NCBI GenBank assembly: GCA_910591455.2
Contig: OU342809.1
Span: 20,191,427-20,255,426, forward strand
Origin: Pholis gunnellus
Lineage: Eukaryota > Chordata > Actinopteri > Perciformes > Pholidae
Direction: 5' to 3'
DNA length: 64,000 bases
A model generated the notes under the pieces. The model saw only the letters and a program-made list of their open reading frames with translations. It did not search any database and was not told the origin of the DNA. Each line of letters opens with the position of its first letter. Position 1 is the first letter of the stretch. Of this stretch, positions 25,970 through 36,372 are shown piece after piece. A program made the position numbers and the translations under genes.

Positions 25970-26210
25970 GGGGGCAGCAGAAAAAAACTACAAACACAAC
26001 ATTGACACGCTATTGTATCACCTCAGAGACTGAACAAACCATTAAAGCTGTGGCCAGAAAACTCAAACAATTATTTTGTAGACACACAAAAAAAAAGAGA
26101 AGTGTGAGGAACGACAGAGTCAGATGATGAATGTCTGTTTGTTTTCACATGACAAGTAGTCATGTGATCCAATGTTAATCTAAAAATATGGAGTATAGCA
26201 GCTTTAACAG
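25970..26210 (+). repeat. Probable teleost interspersed repeat
   Basis: It starts ttgggggcagcagaaaaaaac and ends ggagtatagcagctttaac, both recognised ends of a common fish dispersed sequence. The middle is strongly diverged. Confidence 0.45.
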
Positions 26211-28069
26211 ATACATCTAACATTAAATCTAGGCATGGCCATATAAAAGTGAAAGACCCTGAGCATTTTCACTTTGTCTATTAAATGCCTTTGGATTAAT
26301 GGTGATTTCAATCAGAATATTTCATGTTTCATTCCTATACAAGCCATTAGCTACAGTAGGAAAGGAGACACCCTTAACGAATGTGACTAGGACAGCCTGC
26401 GAGGACCACTGGGCACTATAAAAGTGATGCAGTCTCCATTGTGCACACGCTGTTAGACCATTGATAAAAAGGAAAGGCCCTTGTTCTGAGTTATGACGGG
26501 GGCACAGACTTTTTTTCACCTCCTTATGATGAGAGGGACTGAGAGCAGGATATCGAGCCGGACTGGTTGGGAAAAGGACAAAGAAGGGAGGAAGCAAAGC
26601 AGCACTTGTGTGAAAGTGCAAATGTACAGCATGTGGGAAGAGCTTGCCTTCAGGGATTCAAACTATCAGGTTGGAAATAAGGATCATTAGTGATTGCATG
26701 CATGAAGCAAATTCACTCCAGGCCTTTCAAATAGCGGCAAATTAGAGTGGTATCATACTTTTCCTCACAATAATGGAATTATTTTGCCACCCACTGAAGC
26801 CTTCAATTAAATCTCTGACATTTTATGGTTAGACTATGGAGGCAACATCACTCTGAGGTTTCTTTTTGGAAAGCAGACTCATTTCAATCTAGGGTCAGCA
26901 GGCAGAAACATAATCAAACTGAAACCCATGACTTATTCTTATTAGCTATTTTAAGTTATGTGCATAGTGAACTGTTGTTAGATGTCAATGTCTTTGCTCC
27001 AACTCGTAGATGTTCTAACTGACAGTTTCAATAAAGTCTCTGTCTGTCGCATGAGACGTCTTTTCCATCATTCTTGTGTCGCACAGTGAAATCAACAGCA
27101 AAATGCTGGTAATGGATAGCCATGATTCCAATAAATAACACGCTCTAACACATTCTTCTATGTGAAACAAGAAGCAGCATCTGAGGCCAAGTGGAAGAGA
27201 GACTAATCACTCAAAGAAGAGGGTTAATATTGGTTCAGAGGCCTTCACACTGTGGATACAACTAAGTAAGGGTTGAATCAGCTGTTCGTGGAGAGTTAAC
27301 TGCAGCTGCTCTAATAAAGCCCCTTTATCTTGCAATAAACTTGCTATGTATGTAAATATACAGCATATTGTGCGTGGGTAACATTGTCCTTCAGGTCATG
27401 TGTCAGAAACAATCCACCCAGCATCTTCAAATTGTAAAATCAATACAATAATATTCTGTTTTTGAATAAATCTACAATTCTGTTGTATCTGTGCATGATT
27501 TTGTTTCAAGTTCACCCTTTGGCTTCGTTTATTCTCAGTCTCACTCCTCGCTTTTGATTGAGCTCAGTCATTGTGCCATTAAATATCCCAGTGCTGAGCT
27601 AAATTCTTTCCATACTGAACATATTCAAATCTTTATGTGGAAGGTCCCCAGACCGCCATTTTCTGCTCTTCTTCACTGTCCTCTTTCCCAATTCTCTTTG
27701 TCTTCCTCCCCAGAGTTTCATGTACCAACTTTTGTTCAAGCCAACTAAGACCCAAAAACTATATTTCAATGAGCTTCTCGCTACACTTTGAGGGTATGAG
27801 AACAGATAAGCGTGGTTAATTTGAAGGTCTGTGCTTGCGTTTCTGTCTGTATGTGTCTCTATATTTGTTTTGTAAATTATAGTAATGCTGACAGTGAAAA
27901 AAGCATCTGCATGAAGTCTAAAATGAATATACTGCAAGTGCTTGAAAGAGGCACAATATGTACAGCTTATGAAATAACTGAATTCAAGATGTTTCAAGAT
28001 TATAAAAAGGTTATTTCCTTCTAAACGTTCTTGAATGAACCAACAAAGAACCACGTTATTGGTATCTTA

Positions 28070-28520
28070 GCATTCAGAGCATTTCGATTGTTTCCACATG
28101 GCTCTATAATGGCGTCGGGCTGAGCCTGCTGCTCACAGCTAACGGTGCTAACGGAGCTAACAGTGCAGACAAAGTACGGAGAAGCTCAGATAGCAACTTC
28201 ATTCTCTGCTCAGGTGGACATTACTGCACTTTATTATTAGTCATTAGGTATTTGCTGCTATATTAATGTTCTGAATGTCATACAGAGAACCTGCTGTTGT
28301 TTGGAACAACACACACTAATTCAATAACATCATTTTGATAAAAGAACGTAAATGTCGAGACTTGGAATTACCACGTTCAGCTCATACTCGTGGCTCAAAC
28401 CTGGCTCTTTGCAGTACTGTAAGGGTTAGTGTGGCATGTAAACCTGATACTCCTTAGTGAAGTTTGCAGGCGTTTACGGGGCCGAAAATCTGTTTTATAA
28501 GCACTGCGTGGTGCACAACG
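28070..28520 (+). repeat. Teleost interspersed repeat with GCTAACGG triplication
   Basis: It contains cacagctaacggtgctaacg followed by gagctaacag (a 10-bp unit three times), then gagaagctcagatagc and gctatattaatgttctgaatgt. The last two parts recur in diverged form at about 40030-40200, which shows a shared dispersed family. Confidence 0.5.
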
Positions 28521-29431
28521 GGCGGTAAGAAACACTGCTTATATCACTGGGTCATCATTCCTTTTCAAATTCAGAGTAACATATTATCCATTTATAAAGG
28601 ACGACTGCTGATGTCTGTTTAACCACATTATTCATGAGAGCCAAGGATGCTCAGTTACTGGGTGTCAAAGGTGCTCGTAAACAACCTGAATCAGATCGTC
28701 ACCACTGACAGCCAATGTCCTGTTCACACCATGCAAGTAATACGAAGCAATGACACCAGAGCAGGGAAAGACTAAATACATTTGGCAAATGTGTGTTTTC
28801 GCCTCTCAGCCTTCCTCTCCGTTCGTCGCATGCCTGCTCTCCTCTCACATCTGCTGGTATTTACTGAGTGAATTATACTTAAGTCTGGTCTGAGAAAACA
28901 AGGATAAGATCAATTGAGTGACTTGAAACGTAGATTTTCTCTGCCCCTTCCCCCCTTGCTGTTACAGGGGAAATGGTTTTGTCAGGCAGACAACCCTGAG
29001 GGCATCAAAACCCAGCAGGCACCTCAAACAGGCGCTCATTTTCTTTGATCACAGAGCAAACCCCCCACTTCTAACCGATAGCGTCAATTCAGCCTGGACG
29101 AAATGCGAAGCCCATCCGTTCCCAAATAGCGCTGTCAATATATGCATAGTCAAAATCAGAGCGCTCTTTGCCTTACCGCTAGCTGCTCTTTCTTTCCATA
29201 GGCCAGTCTGCTATACATATGCTCAAAGTGAATTTAGTTTGAACTACAGTTTCCCATGAATAACTGAACGGAGTTGTAAAATAAATAATCAGTCATCAAA
29301 ATAGGAACTACATGAACACAGAGAGAAGGAAACAATACGAGTGTCAGATAGAAAGAGTGGCCAGGTGGACAGAAAGGAGAGAAAAGAGCATCTACACAAA
29401 CACAAAAAGCACCGTATCTTTTAAAAAGAAT

Positions 29432-29432
<1 letters not shown>

Positions 29433-29487
<55 letters not shown>
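29433..29487. repeat. (CA)n microsatellite forming the 5' splice site of exon 5
   Basis: A pure CA tract of 55 nt on the plus strand touches exon 5 directly. On the transcript it is (GU)n starting at the first intron base. Confidence 0.97.
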
Positions 29488-29489
<2 letters not shown>

Positions 29490-29640
29490 GGTAGGAGTCA
29501 ATGACTTCCCGGTCCAGTGAGCGGCTGACTGACACTTCTCCTGTGTCTATGTCAATGGTGAAGAGACCTTTGGGATCCTGGTCAGCACCGGGGCCTGTCA
29601 GACGGAAGATATGGTTCCCCAACCTCTCTGTTGAAATCAC
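29488..29640 (-). CDS. cdh13: cdh13 coding exon 5 (core of EC1)
   Basis: This 153-nt exon (51 codons, phase 0 to 0) encodes the core of EC1. Visible family motifs are F-R-L-T-G-P-G-A-D-Q-D-P-K-G, F-T-I-D-I-D-T-G-E-V and the calcium-binding L-D-R-E near its end, finishing in S-Y-Q. The length equals the matching human exon as I recall it, with no indel. The acceptor is gtctgcag before GTGATT. The donor is CAG followed by gtgtgtgt, where the intron begins directly with a GT microsatellite of about 55 nt. The acceptor side also has a GT tract (about 23 nt) ending seven bases before the exon, so an ordinary pyrimidine tract is missing. Skipping would keep the frame but remove half of EC1. The conserved peptide shows the exon is functional despite its odd flanks. 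Confidence 0.95.
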
Positions 29641-29646
29641 CTGCAG

Positions 29647-29669
29647 ACACACACACACACACACACACA
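29647..29669. repeat. (CA)n microsatellite at the 3' splice site of exon 5
   Basis: This CA tract of 23 nt is (GU)n in the transcript, ending six bases before the acceptor AG boundary zone and replacing the usual pyrimidine tract. Confidence 0.95.
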
Positions 29670-30630
29670 GACATCAACAACACGAACAATTGCAAGCTTT
29701 TCCCATTTCATTCTGAGTAAGCCTATTTCCCGAGGCAAAGAATTGCTGAATGACTGCTTCCATTTTCTATTCTCTTCCTCCTTTCTTTTTGAAGCAAAGC
29801 GCACTGGAAAACACTTATTATTAGAATTTGTTAATGCACATTTCAGCAAAAGGAGCTTACTGTGCCTTGACTGGTGATGCAAATCCCTGATAGCTAGCAA
29901 TTAAAAATGTATATCAGACACGACTTTGATTTGATTTCATCAGTTGGCAAGAAAGTTAGCATCATTTCCCTGAGCATTGGAGGCCTGCTGTTACCGCTTG
30001 TTAATGCATGGTAGGATTCCTTTCAGATAAGGAAAGTGGAACACTTAAATAAATATAAAAAACATTCCTTAATAATTAAGTGTGAATGTTTTGTAGATTC
30101 GCGTTTTCGGAAAATTCGGGACCAAAGGCAGTGAGATAGCCTTGTACGGTCGTGTTTTATTGTTTTTGAGTGCTGCCAAGTTAGTTGGCTGACAGTCCTA
30201 TTCTCTCAGACCGGAGTGATCCGACCCAGGCACTTTTTGGATAGATATACTCACATGAGACTGCCGTGGCCAGCAGCATCCACGGATAACCCAGCAACGG
30301 GAACGGGCAGGTTAGAGAAAGAAAACACAGAAAACAGCAAGTTAGGTTCACATAGCAGCAAAAACAACAGCAATAACATGCTATGACCTTGTAGATCTTT
30401 GCAGATCCTGAGTTCAGGCTAGATGGGAGAGATGGAAATATGATAAAATACTAAACCAAAATTGCAAAAACCTCATATGTAGACTGACATTAGAAATCGT
30501 TGTACTTTATACATGATACCTACATACAGATTCACAGCAAACAGGTATTTTTCAAATGTCCCAGTGAGATATTCTCAGTTTTGTCTGCAAAGTGATGATT
30601 AAGTGGTTCAGAACAACACAATGTGCATGC

Positions 30631-30990
30631 TTTAAAGAAATAGATTGCTTTTTTGGATATATATCTATCCATCTACCTTTCTTGCTGATAGTTGAATGAG
30701 GGCATGCATACAACTCTTATGTCTGCACAGTAAATATGTAAGTGGAGCCACAGGACGCTTTGCTCCGCTTAGCATAAAGACTAGAAAAAGGGGAAAACAA
30801 TTACCCTGGTTCTGTTCAAAGGTAAAAAAATAAATAAAAAAAGATGCCTAGCATCACCTTCAAAGCTCACTGACTACCATTTCATATTTTGTCTGTTTAA
30901 TCCTTCCAAAAAGTGGAGGCAATGTGCTGGACTAGCTCTCTACCTTTGATGAGGGCCAAGCTAAAGCTGTTTTCTGCTCTTCAAGCTCAG
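30631..30990 (+). repeat. Teleost interspersed repeat (CTTAGC type), copy 1
   Basis: It reads tttaaagaaatagattgc, then ccgcttagcataaagactag and ctggttctgttcaaaggtaa. These are recognisable segments of a common fish dispersed repeat, and the same segments appear in copy 2 at about 55847-56700. It has no coding capacity. Confidence 0.6.
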
Positions 30991-32181
30991 AGAGCTGGTT
31001 GCCGACTTCAGCTACACATGTTCTGTACGGGCATGACAGCGGTATCCTTTATCTCATCTTACTCTTGGCTAAAGAGTGAATAAATGTCAAAAGATTTCTT
31101 CAAGCTGGACATAAAATCACAAGTTTCATTAGGATTATAACTGACAACATATTTTGAGCATGAAGATCAGCCCGTATACAGTGCACACCGAAGGTTTATG
31201 TGCCGACTCTCAGTTGATGCTCCTCCTCTTTTTCCCACTTCTGGATGTGAACAGCCTCATGGTAAAGCTGAAAGTCAGCACTCTAAGTTTCCATCCTTTT
31301 CGACCACAACAAGGCGTCACTCTCTAAACACTTCGAGACTGTCTAAATACTAAAAGCAGCCAGTGTGTGTGCTGCACCCACACAAACACACACATGGTGG
31401 TGACCACTGTGACATCCTTCTGGGCCTCAGCACTGTCGCTGTGAGCAAAGGATGCAAACGGTTCCCCTGCACTGCGCCTCGTGATCAGACGGCTGCCACG
31501 AGGTCACCTTTAATGAGAGCACGCTTCCGCGGAGCGGCAGCTGAAATGACGGCCTTTCTACTCCCCACTTGAAAGAGCATGGGAGATGTGACTGCAGCGT
31601 TACAACCCCATGCCAGACGGAGCTCAGGCCCTTATAGCCTCTCCAAAGCTCTGTGCCATTTATCTTGCTGTCCCGCTTCATCTTTCCCCTCTGTTCCTTC
31701 TCGCTCTTGTGCTCCTTGTTCCGCAGCTTGTTACTTTCTCCAATATGTCCATCCTTGCTCTTCTGCTAAGCGTCTGTATCTCATTCTCCATTCATCGTTT
31801 TCCACATCTCTGTACTGTATCCTCTGGTGGCCCTCTGCTCTTTTTGTTTTTCGTACAAAACGATGAGAACGAGAAATGTCAAAAGGGTAGCAAAGAGCAG
31901 TCACTTGTGTATGATTCTCAGAAACTGAAAATATCCTTCTCTTCTGTCCTCTCTCGCTCTTGCTTCCCCTTTTTTACTTCTCCCCCTCATCTCTGTCTTT
32001 CCCAACCTTCTTCTTTTCCTTGTAATCTGAGAGAGTTCTTTTTTTTAACAGCTGTAATATCAAGCATACTTTCTATTATTACTAGTTGTGTTAGAACCCC
32101 CTAATCATACAGCAAGTCTATATAGTTTCCACATCTTTCTATCCGTGTGAGGACATAATAATTGAAGTACAAAACCCAACT

Positions 32182-32184
<3 letters not shown>

Positions 32185-32224
<40 letters not shown>

Positions 32225-32238
32225 ACACACACACACAC
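32185..32238. repeat. (CA)n microsatellite
   Basis: CA tract of about 54 nt with one CCA interruption. Confidence 0.95.
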
Positions 32239-32381
32239 TTTCACAGGACATATTTTTCTGAGCAGTAATCACAGTGGCAGCCAACGCCTACTAGGATTGA
32301 CAAACTGGGTCAGATGAAGGAAAAATAACATGGATGAAGCGCAACATTAGTTGGATTCACGGATCAAACTTGGATGGATGC

Positions 32382-32395
32382 GGGGGGGGGGGGGG
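32382..32395. repeat. G14 homopolymer
   Basis: Fourteen G in a row, about 70 bp before the GCGAGAGAGGGA minisatellite. Confidence 0.9.
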
Positions 32396-32466
32396 CGACA
32401 AGAAGGGATGTACAGGGGTGTGTGCGGATGCGGAATGAGAAAGTGAGAGAGGAGGAAGTAGAGAGT

Positions 32467-32550
32467 GCGAGAGAGGGAGCGAGAGAGGGAACGAGAGAGG
32501 GAGCGAGAGAGGGAGCGAGAGAGGGAGCGAGAGAGGGAGCGAGAGAGGGA
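32467..32550. repeat. 12-bp minisatellite, seven units
   Basis: Seven head-to-tail units of GCGAGAGAGGGA occupy 84 bp exactly. Only the third differs (its first base is A). The unit length is a multiple of three, so both strands stay open through it; that explains apparent reading frames here, which are not genes. Confidence 0.95.
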
Positions 32551-32655
32551 GCAATCGCTGATAAAGACAGTAACTTCAACTGAGTAACTGAAGTGTCAGG
32601 AGAAGTTTTGTGTTTAGGAGATGTCTCTGTGGGGGAGAAGTGTGATAATCTGCAC

Positions 32656-32681
32656 CACACACACACACACACACACACACA
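32656..32681. repeat. (CA)n microsatellite
   Basis: CA tract of about 26 nt, about 100 bp past the 12-bp minisatellite. Confidence 0.9.
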
Positions 32682-33969
32682 GAGACACACACTCCGACTT
32701 GAGCGCATGCTGGCATAGAAACGTGCACCCAGTGGCTTTGTCTCCGCTGAGTTCTGTCTCCCTCTGTGTGTGTGGGAGGACTGATGGGGGAATCTCAGCT
32801 CTTTCTATCAGCTCTCATTACCAGCCAAGCAGATATGAAAGACTGTGGTGCTCGTGATACTGCGGGAAGGATGACAGGAGGTGTGGCGCAGCTCCGCAAC
32901 ACCAAACACCTCCGAGCGTGCAGAGCGAATGAGCACCAAAACAATGCATTGGCACCTTTGTGTGTGTGTGTGTTTGTGTGTGTTTAAGCTTGATAGCATC
33001 GCTTGCTGTTTGTGTTCCTGTCAGGTGTCACGAGGCCACAACAAACAAATACCTGTAGAGGAGCAACACAGATATGTACAAGTATGCACAGGCACACAGT
33101 CTTCTCAGAAAACTTTAAAATCCACCCGTGTGTTATGTGTGCATGTGTGTTTGTGTCAAAAAATCAAGAGAAAATCTGCTGTGCGAAAAAAAAACACCAT
33201 TACACTAATTCGTTATAATACTAATTCTGTACAAACACACACACACACAGACACACTCCCCATGTCCGTGTGTTTTTGAGGGAGAACGAGGGAGGATTTC
33301 AACTCCTGTGTGTTTGTGTGTGATCGAGAGAGAGAGCGAGAGAGCGAGAGAGAGAATGCTGTAGCATCCCTCAGTGGTGCTTCTGTTATCCCCATCAAGG
33401 TCATACAGCCAGCTGCGAATGACAATCACTGGCAATGAAAGGACTCCTGGGTCCAGGCCAGGCCTTGTGTGTGTATGTGAGTGTGTGTCTGCACAAGCAT
33501 GCCAGGCTTGGACCAGTGCTCTGCTTGATTGTGCCGCCACTCCAGCCTGCTAATAAGAGGGAAGAGGCAAGGTGGGAAGTCCTGGTGAAGACAGGGACGG
33601 GTAGAACTGACCCGAGTCCTCAGCACAGGACAATGGGAAAGCGGTGGCGCTAATTAACTGGCTTTGATTGGTGAGCCTAGTCATTATGCTGAGCCAATCA
33701 CAACAAGCCTGAGAGGGGCAACAATCAAGAGGGACCCTTGTTGAAAAAAAACAGGAAGAGATGAGAGTCATTAAGCAGCTGTGTTAAGAGGGTCAGCAGG
33801 GACTGTCGCTGTGGGAAATGCTGCTTTTGAAAAGAAGCTTTAATTCACACAGTCCAACTTGTCCTTGCCTACTGATGTGTGTCAGTCTTTTTTTGCTCGT
33901 CTTTCAAGGCAATAACTGAGCAACATTCGAATTCACTATAAAAAAAGTACAACTTTGAAAATTTGCAGT

Positions 33970-34320
33970 ACTTTAAAGCGGGCATATAATGCTCATTTTC
34001 AGGTTGATATGATTTACCTGCATATTCATCTCATGCTGTCTGTGGATATACCTGTAGTTACCCTCCGTCTGAAACACTGTTTTAGCGCCTGCCCGTCGCA
34101 AAATAGCCAAGTCTGCTTTGATTGGCTTCTGAGGAAAATGTGACGCACCAGTGCAACTGTTGATCTCAGAGATGGGGCATGCATGCATGTGACATGGGGG
34201 GCCAAGTCTGAATGGCTTGTTGACTCACATGTTTTCTGATCTTGGCATTCCAAAAAAAAAAAACTGACTGCGATTTCTTGCTTCACAGTTTTTGGATCCA
34301 GCATATGTCCCCTTTAAAGT
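33970..34320. mobile_element. MITE with 18-bp inverted repeats, 351 bp
   Basis: The left end ACTTTAAAGCGGGCATAT and the reverse-complemented right end ACTTTAAAGGGGACATAT match at 16 of 18 positions. The interior has the words ctgtctgtggatatacctg and ccgtctgaaacactgttttagc, which I recognise from a common fish dispersed repeat. There is no coding capacity. A target duplication is not evident, so the superfamily is left open. Confidence 0.75.
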
Positions 34321-35820
34321 CTCAAAGATATCCACTTGTGCTCTTTAGTGACACCTATGGTGATAAGCAGTAATTGCAGGTGTGCTTTTGGATCTAACTT
34401 TCCGCCAGCTGTAATTTTTCCCAGGAATGTCGCCTATAACACTGTGAAAGCAAGGGCTTTCATCAGTGGGCCACAGGCTCGATCACCATTATGTGACTTT
34501 GTGATAGTAACTTAACATACATTTATTTAAATGAAAAGCTTTCAGATTACTACTTTGAGGAATGTGAAAGTACATTTTAAAGACATTTTAGCTAAAAAGG
34601 AACTTGTTAAAAATCCCAGAAGACCACAAATCAAAACACAACAAAAAATAACGTAGTAAAAGAATCCAACGAAGAATAATTAGGATGAATGTAATGCCTT
34701 CAGCCATGGAGAAGGACTACGGCTGCCTGTGTTAGCTTCCTCTGCAGGATGAGCAATCACTCAGTCTTGCTTAAGCTCACGCAAAGACATGTCTTGGGAA
34801 GTTCCTCCTCGACAGTTTTGTTTTTTTATTGTTTCTGCTTGATTTTTTTTCAGGCTTCCCGCATCAAAATGGGCTTGACATCTGTTCGATGCGTCTGGGG
34901 GTTCAGAATTTATGTCTATAGGGTTTTAACTCAAGGCCGATGAACATCCGCCACAAACAGGCATGATTAACATGCTGAAAGAGAGACAGTGAGAAAAAAG
35001 GCTGGAACAAGACAATTAAGAGAATCAATTAGACTAAATGACGAGGCCCCCGGGCTCGATTTCTTTCTAATGTTGTGACATCTCACAACACAAATCGCAC
35101 ACTTCCAGCTTGGGAGCTCAGATCCCCGGTACTGACTGGCCGTTTTAGTGAGAGGAGAAGCAAGAAAACGAGACAAAGATAGATAAAGTGGAGAGGAGAA
35201 AATGAGGCTATAGAAACACAGTTAAAAGGGAAGAAAAAGAAAGTTGACAGACACCAGGTGGAGGGCAGCAAGACAGAGGAGGGAGACGGACGGACAGGCA
35301 GAGGAAATTAGAATGCACAAAGGACCAAAGGAGCCCGACATGTCTATTCGCCTCACTATATTAGCTGGAGCTACGGCAAAACCTGGCCCTCATTCCTCTC
35401 AGCAACAGTACTTTATTGGAGGCGTCATGTCAAGTCAGACGCGTTGTGATGACTTGTGAGCTGGTAAGGAAGGATAAACACAGGTTGAATAACTGACAGC
35501 TCCACTGCAGCGCGGAAAGTTAAGCTTGCTTTAGAGATTGTAGTGTTTGAGATGTCATGCTGATACATCTGAGACTTCAATTGGTTAGTTAATGGGGCTG
35601 CATGCGTGCGTCTTGTTTTTAAGAGGGAATTTTCACATTTACCTGTTTCAATTAGTGAATTTGAGTTAATGTTTTGGGCTTTTTGCAATGAATTTAATGA
35701 ATATTGAATGAATAATTGAGTTAGTAAGCATCCAATAAAGACATAAAATCAGTTTACATAGGCTAGATGGCAGCTATGACCCCAGACTCATCCATTCATT
35801 CAGATTATACTATCTAATGC

Positions 35821-36372
35821 TGTGTCCAAAATCACTCACTACTAAATAGATAGTCCACTATATAGTGAGTTTGCCCTTTTGTAGCGCTGTCCGAATGTAT
35901 ACTGAGAATTATTATACCCTATATAGTGGACTCAACGTAGCGCACGAACAGTCTTGAAAAGAAGTGTACAACCGAAAGTCTCAAAGCAAGCACTATATCC
36001 CATCATGCATTGTGCTTTCGGGAAAATGGCGAAAAAAGCAACGCATCACAAAACAAATGTCCTTATTGCCCTCACATTGACCATGGCAGCGCAAACCGCT
36101 TTCCTCCTTCCGTTCTTAACTTTCACAATAAAAGCCCTAAACATATAAGCTGCATCATTGCTAAGCAGGGGAACCTAAATGCACTCAGAGCATTTCGCTG
36201 AGAGGAAATGTATTATGGATGGTTCGTCAGCAACGACGAAATTAACAGCGCAGAGAAAATGACCAGAGTAGTGTCTAAGTGGGTTTTTTTCATTTTGCCG
36301 ATGAGCTCATAGTCCTCTATATAGAACTCCCTAGAGAGATGGGAGTAGAGAATGAGTGAGTGATTAAGAATT
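35821..36372. mobile_element. Non-autonomous terminal-inverted-repeat element, about 550 bp
   Basis: The left end tgtgtccaaaatcactcact and the reverse-complemented right end share aatcactcact. Both ends also share subterminal CTATATAG-type words. The interior has catcatgcattgtgc and ctttcacaataaaagccc, typical of an abundant fish DNA transposon family. There is no transposase. Exact ends and target duplication are uncertain. Confidence 0.6.

Larger units (their letters stand above)
9502..29487 (-). other. cdh13: cdh13 intron 5 (19,986 bp)
   Basis: This is the complete intron between exons 5 and 6. Its first bases (at 29487) are the GT microsatellite itself and it ends in cacacag at 9502. It carries a SINE (16863-17058), an interspersed repeat (17120-17410), the hAT element (20825-21700), a probable repeat (25970-26210) and another (28070-28520). 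It also has microsatellites at 11935 and 14416 and a C-rich/G-rich pair at 13968-13999. The other several-kilobase blocks (for example 9900-11900, 18000-20800 and 21900-25900) show no recognisable gene or element. Confidence 0.85.

Noticed and set aside
31610..32104. 164-codon hydrophobic open frame on the plus strand
   Set aside because: Produced by a CT-rich strand giving Leu/Ser/Phe runs. No start context or family match.
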